Program-made: the position numbers and the translations under genes | Part shown: positions 30,504 to 38,791 of the stretch, one piece after another | Position numbering within the stretch: the stretch's first letter is position 1 | How the letters are laid out: each line of letters opens with the position of its first letter | Origin: JAFEDN01 sp963832945 | GTDB lineage: Bacteria > Pseudomonadota > Gammaproteobacteria > Coxiellales > Coxiellaceae | DNA length: 64,000 bases | NCBI GenBank assembly: GCA_963832945.1 | Contig: CAWHVV010000013.1 | Coordinates: 1 to 64,000, forward strand | Direction: 5' to 3' | Notes under the pieces: model-generated | What the model saw: only the letters and a program-made list of their open reading frames with translations | The model's database searches: none | What the model was told of the DNA's origin: nothing

Positions 30504-30935
30504 TATTCACCTTCTGAATATTCAAGCGACTCACGTAATCGGGCGGCAAGGACGGGGAGTAATTCGAGAGCGATTTCAGGATATGCCTGCATTTGTGCTT
30601 TAAAATCCCAACGTTCGATCATCAGGCATTGTGTTTTTTCCAGAGCGCGCACGGAAGCAGAATGAGGCTGATCATCAATGACCGAAATTTCGCCAATAAT
30701 TTCGCCTTTTCCTAATTCTGCGATTAATTTCCGGCGCGGGGTATCGAGTCCCTTAACCACTGCCAACTTTACCACTGAGAATAATATAACAACCCAAACC
30801 TGGTTGACCTTCCTGAAGAATGAAGTCACCCGAATTAAAAACATGCATTTTCGCCAGTTCCACCAGACGATAAATAGCCGCCGCACTTAAACGTGAAAAT
30901 AGCGAGCTACTGGCCAGAAATTCGGTCACATCCAT
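30503..30935 (-). CDS. cyclic-nucleotide-binding domain protein
   Basis: A stand-alone cAMP/cGMP-type sensor domain of about 144 residues, first gene of the exporter operon. The start ATG 30935 gives MDVTEFLASSSLFSRLSAAA. The beta-roll reads HVFNSGDFILQEGQPGLGCYIILSG, and the phosphate-binding cassette appears as GEIIGEISVIDDQPHSASVRA. In standard sensors this cassette is GE(L/I)AL...R(S/T)A, so the ligand site is plausible. There is no DNA-binding domain after it. An indel near 30775 breaks the frame. The stop overlaps the adaptor start (TAATG). It may gate export in response to a ligand, which is inference from position. Confidence 0.8.
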
Positions 30936-31023
30936 GATTTTTTTTCCTATGTTTTCAGCATTCTGCCAAAATGTGATCATAACGCAACCCTTCCACAGAG
31001 TCCAGATAGTCCAGATCAAATGA

Positions 31024-32293
31024 CAGGCCTATCCCAAGTTTTTTTATATTTTAATCATTGCCATGTGTATGTGAAAATATGTGGAGAGATAACTAATAGT
31101 GATTTAAACCACCTCCGCGGTATTCCCGGCATCCGCCCAAAGGCTCGCAGGATCTTCACTGCGGGTCCTGTCAGACTCCACTCAGGCCCCGTGCTCGCTA
31201 CGCGTGATAGCAGGCACATAGCACGGTTAGAAAGATTGTGCCGTGAAGCTATTCAGAGCGCATGGGTAGAGCCAGTCCGCTTCACTGCGCGCGGGCCTGA
31301 GTTCCGTCTGCCACCCGCGCTCATTGCGAATGGGCGGATGGCCGGGGATACCGGCTATGTGCTACGTCGAAGTTTCCCTCAGGAATGCATCCCTGAAATC
31401 AGAGGCGAATCATCTCGCTATCCCAAACCAAAGTAGGGCAATTCAAGTAACGAGTATAAGGTTTTATCCTTTAACAAGTGCCTTATGTAAAATCATATCT
31501 ATGATCCCAAAAAAGCGAAAAAACCGAAATTCATCTGTATTTCCTTATAAACCATACCTGATTGCATCCCATTCTTAAGCGGCACATTGAATCAATTTTG
31601 CCATATTGTCGTCACTGCCTATTAATAGTTTTCGTAAAGTTTTAAGCGCTATTTTTGCATTCCCGATTCGATATTCGCAAATTTGTTGGAATTTTTTTAA
31701 TAGATTCAGTCCAAAACGTCTAATCTGGCAGCCTGTAAAATGACACGGGCATCTGCAACTACTCATAAAATATCGTACTTCTCGACTTCCTGACCCCAGA
31801 AATACTGGAATAACAGATACTCCCAACAGCGATGATGCTCTTTAGCCGCTCCACTCTTTTCGATGACTCAACCACTTATTTTTTGGGATAGCGAGATGAT
31901 TCGCCTCTGATTTCAGGGATGCATTCCTGAAGAAAATTTTGACGTGGCACATAGCGGTATTCCCGGCCATCCGCCCATTCGCAATGAGCGCGGGTGGCAG
32001 ACGGAACTCAGGCCGCGCGCGCAGTGAAGCGGACAGGCTCCACTCATGCGCTCTGAATAGCTCCGCTGCACAATCTCTCTAACCGTGCTATGCGCCTGCT
32101 ATCACGCGTAGCGAGCACGGGGCCTGAGTGGGAGTCTGACAGGACCCGCAGTGAAGATCCTGCCGAGCCTTTGGGCGGATGCCGGGAATACCGCGGAGGG
32201 GGTTTAAATGATTATTTAGTTATCTCTATACACACTTTCGCAAGGGCATGATGACTGAATGATTAAAATATAAAAAAACTTGGGACAGGCCTG
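31024..32293. mobile_element. long foldback element with 10-base target duplication
   Basis: A 1270-base element whose two arms (31024-31427 and 31882-32293) are inverted copies of each other with a few small indels. The outer ends read CAGGCCTATCCCAAG and CTTGGGACAGGCCTG. The direct repeat GATCAAATGA flanks it exactly (31014-31023 and 32294-32303), which shows transposition as a unit. The spacer of about 450 bases holds only a short broken-looking frame. No intact transposase is present. It sits between the exporter operon and the sugar cluster. Confidence 0.85.
31575..31826 (-). other. short open frame in the foldback spacer, possible transposase remnant
   Basis: An 83-residue frame ends GNAKIALKTLRKLLIGSDDNMAKLIQCAA. 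It has no start context and no family I can name with certainty. Its place between the two arms, and the Lys/Leu-rich C-terminal look, suggest the tail of a decayed transposase. It could also be a chance frame. Confidence 0.3.
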
Positions 32294-32369
32294 GATCAAA
32301 TGATCAAATTTGTTCCCGCTTAAGATTTATGGCATTATATTTCTTTGGGACTTTCAAAGGATTTTTGAT

Positions 32370-33363
32370 ATGCGAAATATGCGTTGCCTGGTTACGGGTT
32401 GTGCGGGGTTTATTGGAAGTCAAGTTGGTGGATCGGTTATTAGAAAATGGGAACGAAGTCATCGGCATTGATAATTTTTCCACCGGTTTTGAGCATTTTT
32501 TAGAAAATGCATTTTCCTCTAAAAAATTTACATTGGCCCGAGGCGATTTACTGGATCAAAATTTCCTGAAAAAGACCATGGTGGATTTCGATATTGTATT
32601 TCACCTGGCTGCCAACGCCGATGTGCGTTTCGGTACTCATCATCCTCACAAAGATTTGCAACAAAATACCCTAGCCACATTTAACGTTTTGGAAGCCATG
32701 CGTATCAACAATGCGAAAAAAATTGTTTTCTCCTCAACTGGCTCTGTTTATGGTGAAGCTCCGGTGATACCGACTCCTGAATCAGCTTTCTTTCCAGTTC
32801 AGACCTCTCTCTATGGAGCTTCCAAGTTAGCAGCCGAAGGCTTAATCCAGGCCTACTGCGAGGGATTTAATTTTCAGGCTTATATATTCAGATTTGTGTC
32901 CATACTGGGAGAACGCTACACCCATGGCCACGTTTTCGATTTTTATAAAAAATTATTAAAAGATCCAGGCCGTTTAGAAATATTGGGGAATGGCCAACAA
33001 AAAAAATCGTACTTATATATTCAGGATTGTATCGATGCGATTTTCCTCGCGCTGGAAAAAGCTCACAGTGCGGTGAACATTTTTAATTTGGGCACGAATG
33101 AATACTGCCAGGTCAATCAATCCATTGACTGGATTTGTGAGCAATTACAGTTAAATCCGCAAAGAATTTATTCCGGAGGAGAAAAAGGCTGGATCGGCGA
33201 TAATCCATTTATTTTTCTGGATTGTTCCCATATCCGCAAATTAGGCTGGCAACCCAAACGGAATATTCGTGAAAGTGTTATCGCCACACTGAATTTTCTC
33301 CAAAAAAATCCGCAATTACTGGTAGAACGTTCCGATGAAGTAGAGAAAATCCTGTGCAACTAG
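32370..33363 (+). CDS. NAD-dependent sugar-nucleotide epimerase/dehydratase (extended SDR)
   Basis: A GalE-like extended short-chain dehydrogenase acting on nucleotide sugars. The start ATG 32370 gives MRNMRCLVTGCAGFIGS, the NAD-binding GxxGxxG motif; a one-base insertion near 32418 then shifts the frame to LVDRLLENGNEVIGIDNFSTG. AAAGG lies about 10 bases before the ATG. The catalytic triad is visible in VFSSTGSVYGEA and TSLYGASKLAAEG (YxxxK). It is the first gene of the plus-strand sugar cluster and overlaps the next gene by 10 bases. The substrate is not known; GDP-heptose or a hexose is plausible from context. Confidence 0.83.
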
Positions 33364-34214
33364 CGGGACGTAAAGCCATCATTACCGGAGCCAGTCAGGG
33401 GTTTGGCCTGGCGGTGGCTGCAGCCTTTTTAAAACAGGGCGCAGCGGTAACTTTGTGCGCCCGTCAAAATAAAAATTTAGAAACAGCCGTCGCTGATTTA
33501 AAAAAAACCTTTTCTGATTCGACAATTGCCAGCGTTTGCGCCGACGTCTCCAAACCGAAGGACGTCGAACGACTCATACAAACCGCAGATCAACAGATGG
33601 GTGGCATTAATGTCATTGTCTCCAACGCAGGCGTTCACGGAGCCAAGGGAACCCTTGATACCGTTGACTGGGAAGAATGGTCTCATGCCATCGATATCAA
33701 TCTAAAAGGCACTGTTCTGGTTTGCAAATTTGCCCTGCCCTATATAAAAAAAAATGGCTATGGAAAAATAATTTTACTATCCGGAGGCGGCGCTACCAAA
33801 CCCATGCCCTGTTTGAGCGCATACGCCGCCTCAAAAGCCGCCGTTGTCCGGTTTGGTGAAACGCTAGCGATGGAAGTTAAAAATTTCAATATTGATGTTA
33901 ATTCAGTGGCTCCCGGCGCCATGAATACCCGCTTACTGGACGATGTCCTCGCCGCCGGTCCCGACAAAATCGGCGAGGAATTCTTTCTGCAATTATTAAA
34001 ACAAAAAGCGGAAGGAGGCGCTCCTTTATCTAAAGGCGCTGATTTATGTGTGTACCTGGCTTCTAATGCCAGTAATGGCATTACTGGCAAATTGATTAGC
34101 GCCATTTGGGATCCCTGGGAAAAACTTTCTGCTTTTAAAGAGCAATTACACAATTCGGATATTTTTACCTTGCGGCGAATTATTCCCACCGACCGCGGTG
34201 AGAGCTGGAACTAA
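33354..34214 (+). CDS. short-chain dehydrogenase/reductase
   Basis: A classical SDR oxidoreductase of 286 residues. Features in order are the cofactor site ITGASQGFGLAVAAAFL, NAG in VIVSNAGVHGAKG, Ser in IILLSGGGATKP, and Tyr/Lys in LSAYAASKAAVVRF. The start is GTG 33354 inside the end of the epimerase gene, which implies coupled translation. It lies in the heptose/surface-sugar cluster, so it probably reduces or oxidises a sugar intermediate. Its exact substrate cannot be read. The frame is intact. Confidence 0.82.
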   Translation: MQLAGRKAIITGASQGFGLAVAAAFLKQGAAVTLCARQNKNLETAVADLKKTFSDSTIASVCADVSKPKDVERLIQTADQQMGGINVIVSNAGVHGAKGTLDTVDWEEWSHAIDINLKGTVLVCKFALPYIKKNGYGKIILLSGGGATKPMPCLSAYAASKAAVVRFGETLAMEVKNFNIDVNSVAPGAMNTRLLDDVLAAGPDKIGEEFFLQLLKQKAEGGAPLSKGADLCVYLASNASNGITGKLISAIWDPWEKLSAFKEQLHNSDIFTLRRIIPTDRGESWN

Positions 34215-34218
34215 TTTT

Positions 34219-35241
34219 ATGCTAAAAGTGGGTATTATTGGGTGTGGGTTAATCGGTCAAAAACGGGCGCAGTTTCTGGATGGCGCACAATTAGTCGCTT
34301 GTGCTGATCAAAACCCTTTAAAAGCACAACAACTTTGTGAAAAATACCCAGCGGTAAAAAGTTACTCGCATTGGCGGGAGTTAATGCAGGATGCTCCCGT
34401 TGATCTCGTGATAGTCGCGACGCCGCACAATTCTCTGGCTGAAATTACCTTATCCGCCATCCGTGCAAACAAACACGTTTTAGTGGAAAAACCCGCCGCC
34501 TGCGCCGCGCACGAATTAGAACCGATTTTATCCGCACTAAAAAATTTTAACACATGCGTGCGAGTGGGATTTAACCATCGTTATCACCGTGCATTCCAAA
34601 AAGCCCGGCAGTTAGTGGATGGACAGACTATTGGAGAATTAATGTATATCCGTTCGCGCTATGGTCACGGCGGTCGTCCAGGTTACGAGAAAGAATGGCG
34701 GGCTGTCCCGGAAATCTCCGGAGGCGGCGAATTGATCGATCAGGGCGTGCATTTAATTGATTTAGCACGCTGGTTTCTCGGAGATTTCGAAGAAATTTCC
34801 GGGTTTGCCACCACTTACTTTTGGGATATGCCGGTGGATGATAATGGTTTTTTGCTGCTGAAAACGCCCAAAAAACAGGTGGCTTTTCTGCATGCCAGTT
34901 GTACGGAATGGAAAAATATTTTTAGCATGGAAATTTATGGCAAAACCGGTAAATTGATCATTGAAGGCCTGGGTGGAAGTTATGGTGTTGAACGATTATC
35001 GTTATACAAAATGCTCCCGGAAATGGGACCGCCTGAAACCACGATTTGGGAATTTCCCATGGCCGACAACTCCTGGCAAGTAGAATTTACTGAGTTTTTG
35101 ACAGATATTAAGCAACAACGTCAATGCAACCCAGGTATACAGGATGCTTATCAGGCTCTTAAAATTGTGGAAAAAATTTATAAAGAATCTAAAGAAACTC
35201 CCATTCAAAGGAACTCTCTTTACGCGGAGTCCACACTATGA
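34219..35241 (+). CDS. Gfo/Idh/MocA-family sugar oxidoreductase
   Basis: An NAD(P)-dependent oxidoreductase of 340 residues. The N-terminal Rossmann fold reads LKVGIIGCGLIGQKRAQFL, followed by the family EKP motif in VLVEKPAACA. The catalytic His/Lys region appears as GELIDQGVHLIDLARWFLG. I used ATG 34219 rather than the GTG at 34198, because the Rossmann strand should start within a few residues. It lies 4 bases after the SDR gene and overlaps the kinase gene that follows (ATGA-type). Members oxidise the ring hydroxyl of sugars or inositols; here a nucleotide sugar is likely. Confidence 0.83.
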   Translation: MLKVGIIGCGLIGQKRAQFLDGAQLVACADQNPLKAQQLCEKYPAVKSYSHWRELMQDAPVDLVIVATPHNSLAEITLSAIRANKHVLVEKPAACAAHELEPILSALKNFNTCVRVGFNHRYHRAFQKARQLVDGQTIGELMYIRSRYGHGGRPGYEKEWRAVPEISGGGELIDQGVHLIDLARWFLGDFEEISGFATTYFWDMPVDDNGFLLLKTPKKQVAFLHASCTEWKNIFSMEIYGKTGKLIIEGLGGSYGVERLSLYKMLPEMGPPETTIWEFPMADNSWQVEFTEFLTDIKQQRQCNPGIQDAYQALKIVEKIYKESKETPIQRNSLYAESTL

Positions 35242-36220
35242 TTGTAACCAGAAGTCCCTTGCGTATTTCTTTGGGCGGTGGAGGTACTGATTTACCTTCT
35301 TATTATGAAGAACAGACTGGATTCCTGATCGCCGCCGCTATTGATAAATATGTCTATATTAATTTACATCAAACGTTTATGGACGAATTTATTATAAAAT
35401 ATTCCAGGCTTGAACGTGTAAAAGAAATCAATGAAATCCAGCATCCTATCATCAGGGAAGCTTTACGTTTTGTGGAAATCAAAACTCCCAATCTGGAAAT
35501 CACCAGCATGGCAGATATTCCTGCAGGAACCGGCCTGGGATCATCCGGTAGTTTCACCACAGCGTTATTAAAAGCTCTGCACACACTTAAAAAAAATTTA
35601 GTGCATCCACAGGAATTAGCAGAACAGGCTTGTCACATCGAGCTAAATTTATTAAATGAGCCCATTGGCAAGCAAGACCAATATATCGCCGCTTATGGTG
35701 GGATCACCTGTTTTAAATTTTTACCCGATCACCGCGTTGAGGCCTGGCCGTTAGCGATAGACACAGAAACCCTATACAATCTGGAAGATAATTTATTACT
35801 ATTTTTTACCGGTTATGCGCGTTCAGCATCGAGTATTCTAAAAGAACAGGATGTTAAGAGCAAACAGCGTGACAGCGATATGACTGCAAATCTACATTTC
35901 ATAAAAGAACTCGGGTTAAAAAGTTTGCAGGCTTTAGAAAAAGGTGATTTACATTTATTCTCGGAATTAATGAATGAGCACTGGAACTACAAAAAGCAGC
36001 GTTCCAAAAATATGAGCAATTCCAGGATTGACGAATGGTACGATCTCGCCTTAAAAAATGGCGCATTGGGAGGAAAAATGATTGGCGCGGGCGGCGGAGG
36101 CTTTCTTATGTTTTACAGCGAAGAAAAAACCAGGCTGCGTCATGCACTGCGCCGTGCAGGTCTGTTGAAGTACGTTTTAAATTCGACTTTCTCGGCACAC
36201 AGGTTATCATCCAGTCATGA
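35238..36220 (+). CDS. hddA: D-glycero-D-manno-heptose 7-phosphate kinase (GHMP family)
   Basis: A sugar kinase that adds phosphate at C1 of heptose 7-phosphate, giving the alpha anomer used for GDP-heptose. Signatures are SPLRISLGGGGTDLPSYYEE at the start, the ATP loop PAGTGLGSSGSFTTAL, and MIGAGGGGFLMFYSE near the end. An indel near 36165 shifts the frame; the true end is VEVRFKFDFLGTQVIIQS with TGA 36218-36220, overlapping the next ATG. At 327 residues it fits HddA. The close neighbours GmhA, GmhB and HddC support the pathway. Confidence 0.87.
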
Positions 36221-36924
36221 AAAATTATACTGCTGCTATCCTCGCGGGCGGATTGGCCACCCGCTTACGGCCCATGACAGAGCAGGTCCCAAAATCCTTA
36301 TTGTTAATTAACCGGCGTCCTTTTATATTTTATCAGTTAGAGTTATTACAATTATGGAAAATTAGCAGGGTTGTTTTATGTGTGGGTTATCTGGGTGAAA
36401 TGATCCAGGAAACTGTCGGAAATGGCGCTGATTTTGGCCTCAATGTGGAATACAGTTTCGATGGACCTGATTTACTGGGAACCGCAGGCGCGCTTAAACG
36501 GGCTCTCCCTGCCTTAAGCCAAAATTTTCTGGTCATGTATGGGGATTCCTACCTGCTTTGTGATTACCAGAATATTCAGTCTTTTTATGAAAAAACCGGC
36601 AAACCCGCACTCATGACCGTCTATAAAAATAGTAACCAATGGGATATCAGCAATGTCGAATTCAGGGATGGCGAAATAATTGCTTACAACAAACATAAAC
36701 CCACCCCTGAAATGCATCATATCGATTATGGCCTGGGAATTCTGAACCATCGCGTCTTTGATTCTGTTCCGGATAATCAGGCTTATGATTTAAGTCAGGT
36801 GTACCAAAATTTAATCCAACAACAATTATTGGCAGGCCAGGAAGTCCATCAACGATTTTATGAAGTGGGATCATTTTCCGGAATTGACGAATTTAGCAGT
36901 TATATAAATCAGGAGGCGCTATGA
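36217..36924 (+). CDS. hddC: heptose 1-phosphate nucleotidyltransferase (HddC-like)
   Basis: A sugar-1-phosphate nucleotidyltransferase of 235 residues. The nucleotide-binding signature is AAILAGGLATRLRPMTEQVP followed by KSL. The metal Asp lies in FLVMYGDSYLL. The short length, with no left-handed beta-helix, matches HddC and related GTP-dependent enzymes. Between hddA and gmhA the likely product is GDP-D-glycero-alpha-D-manno-heptose, used for O-antigen or capsule. Whether GTP or another nucleotide is used is inferred from context. The ATG overlaps the hddA stop, and the stop overlaps the gmhA start. Confidence 0.82.
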   Translation: MKNYTAAILAGGLATRLRPMTEQVPKSLLLINRRPFIFYQLELLQLWKISRVVLCVGYLGEMIQETVGNGADFGLNVEYSFDGPDLLGTAGALKRALPALSQNFLVMYGDSYLLCDYQNIQSFYEKTGKPALMTVYKNSNQWDISNVEFRDGEIIAYNKHKPTPEMHHIDYGLGILNHRVFDSVPDNQAYDLSQVYQNLIQQQLLAGQEVHQRFYEVGSFSGIDEFSSYINQEAL

Positions 36925-37536
36925 GTTTTACACGACGCTTTTTGGGCGATGCTCAAAAAATCATTGATATGCTGGATATTTCCGCCATTGATCGCGCGGT
37001 TGATTTACTTGTGGAACTTCGCGAAAGACAGGGCCGTTTATTTATTTTGGGGGTCGGGGGCAGCGCAGCCAACGCTTCACACGCCGTCAATGATTTTCGT
37101 AAAATCACCGGCATTGAATCTTATGCTCCCACCGATAACGTCTCTGAACTAACCGCCAGAACCAATGACGAGGGCTGGTCAACAATCTTTTCTGAATGGT
37201 TAAAAGTGAGCCGCTTATCGGCTAATGATGCCTTGCTAATTCTGTCAGTCGGTGGTGGCAGTTTAGGAGAAAAACGTGAGCCTCAATCTGGTAGTCGCAT
37301 TACAGTATGCAAAAACCAAAGGCGCAAAAATTCTCGGCATTGTTTCCCGAGATGGAGGTTACACGGCACAGGCAGCGGATGTTTGCGTCTTAATACCCAT
37401 CGTTAACCCGGACACCATCACCCCCCATGCCGAGGCTTTTCAGGGAGTCATCTGGCATTTACTGGTTTCGCATCCGTTACTCAAAGACATGCAGACAAAA
37501 TGGGAGTCTATCGTTGAAACCAGCCATATTTCTTGA
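36921..37536 (+). CDS. gmhA: phosphoheptose isomerase-like SIS-domain protein
   Basis: The SIS-domain enzyme that turns sedoheptulose 7-phosphate into heptose 7-phosphate. The phosphate-binding segment reads LFILGVGGSAANASHAVNDF and a second SIS loop reads LILSVGGGS. An indel near 37275 splits the frame; the second part reads NVSLNLVVALQYAKTKGAKI and ends ETSHIS. The total of about 205 residues fits GmhA. It lies directly between the nucleotidyltransferase and the phosphatase gene, overlapping both. Confidence 0.85.
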
Positions 37537-38056
37537 TCGCGACGGGGTCATCAATCAGGCGATGATCCGTGAGGGCAAACCTTATCCTCCCCGTTCTCTC
37601 GACGAATTAGTGGTTGAAAGTAACGTGAAACCCGCGCTTAACCGGTTAAAACAGCTCGGTTACTTACTCATTGGAATTACCAACCAGCCCGATGTCGCCA
37701 GAGGACAAACCTCCCGCCAACAGGTGGAAGCCATTCATAATTTTTTATTGAAAACCCTTCCCCTTGATGACATGTGCGTTTGTTATCACGATAATAAGGA
37801 CGGGTGCCGTTGCCGAAAACCTCTGCCGGGATTAATATTGGAAGCCGCCAAAAAATGGCAGATCCGGTTGGCGGATAGTTATATGATCGGCGACCGCTGG
37901 CGGGATATTGAAGCAGGCCAGGCCGCCGGATGCCAAACCATTTGGATTGACGCCGGCTATCGTGAGCCGGCGCCTGCCCAACCCGCCACTTTCAGAGTAA
38001 ACAGTTTCGCTGAGAGTATGAAGATATTTGGAGAAAACGATGATGTTATCTATTAA
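37514..38056 (+). CDS. gmhB: D-glycero-D-manno-heptose 1,7-bisphosphate phosphatase
   Basis: A HAD-family phosphatase that removes the C7 phosphate. The nucleophile motif is AIFLDRDGVINQ. A zinc loop CYHDNKDGCRCRKP follows, and the last acidic motif is MIGDRWRDIEAG. I start at TTG 37514 (LKPAIFLDRDG), inside the end of gmhA, because no ATG or GTG fits. At 180 residues it matches GmhB. With gmhA, hddA and hddC it completes the four-step route from sedoheptulose 7-phosphate to GDP-heptose. Confidence 0.87.
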   Translation: MKPAIFLDRDGVINQAMIREGKPYPPRSLDELVVESNVKPALNRLKQLGYLLIGITNQPDVARGQTSRQQVEAIHNFLLKTLPLDDMCVCYHDNKDGCRCRKPLPGLILEAAKKWQIRLADSYMIGDRWRDIEAGQAAGCQTIWIDAGYREPAPAQPATFRVNSFAESMKIFGENDDVIY

Positions 38057-38782
38057 AAATTTAACCGTTAAAATCTTTGCTGACGGCGCGGACAAAAACG
38101 GTATTCTCGAAATGTCTCGCGAAAGTTATATTGCCGGTTTTACCACTAATCCCACCCTTATGCGTAAAGCCGGGATTACGGATTACAAGGCATTTGCCCT
38201 GGATATTTTAAAAACCGTCACTGACCGTCCGATTTCTTTTGAAGTTTTCTCCGATGATTTTAATGAAATGTATGAGCAGGCACTGGAAATCGCCGGCTGG
38301 GGAAAAAATGTCTATGTAAAAATTCCGGTCACCAATACCCAGGCGATCCCAGCTTATCCGCTCATTCAGAGATTAGCATCGCGAGGCGTTAAACAAAACG
38401 TGACGGCGTTAATGACTCTGGATCAGGTCCATAAAGTCAGCGCAGCGTTAGCGGATGGACCTTCGTCGTGTATTTCAGTGTTTGCCGGCCGGATTGCCGA
38501 TACCGGTCGCGATCCCGTGCCGATCATGGCCGAAGCGTTGCAAATCATGCGCTCCCGCCCCCAGCAGGAATTGATATGGGCAAGTCCAAGGGAATTACTT
38601 AACATTTTCCAGGCTGACTCAATAGGCTGCCATATTATCACCGTCACCAACGATGTTCTAAAAAATTAGTCTTAATCAATAAAAATCTGGAAGAATATTC
38701 ACTGGAAACGGTTAAAATGTTTTATGAGGATGCTGTCAAAGCGGGATTTAATATAGAAACATCCCAGTTGGTCCACACTTAA
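38040..38782 (+). CDS. transaldolase-family protein
   Basis: A class I aldolase of the small transaldolase / fructose-6-phosphate aldolase group. The Schiff-base Lys lies in KNVYVKIPVTNT. Other conserved segments are IAGFTTNPTLMRKAGI, GVKQNVTALMTLDQV and ISVFAGRIADTGRDP. An indel near 38665 shifts the frame, and the end reads KMFYEDAVKAGFNIE...LVHT with TAA 38780-38782. I chose ATG 38040, preceded by GGAG, over the ATG at 38028. Its place right after gmhB suggests it supplies sedoheptulose 7-phosphate for heptose synthesis. Confidence 0.83.
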
Positions 38783-38791
38783 TCAGGAGCA

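Noticed and set aside
31108..31340. CRISPR-like short repeats in the foldback region
   Set aside because: The repeated segments are inverted arm copies, not regularly spaced direct repeats with unique spacers.
31020..31436. Plus-strand open frame of 138 codons in the left foldback arm
   Set aside because: It lies wholly in the inverted arm, has no RBS or family, and is not kept open in the other arm.
35205..35230. GGAACTCTCTTTACGCG at the end of the Gfo/Idh gene resembles part of the small repeat
   Set aside because: Only about 17 bases match and they code for a normal protein end; no hairpin or terminal repeat is present.
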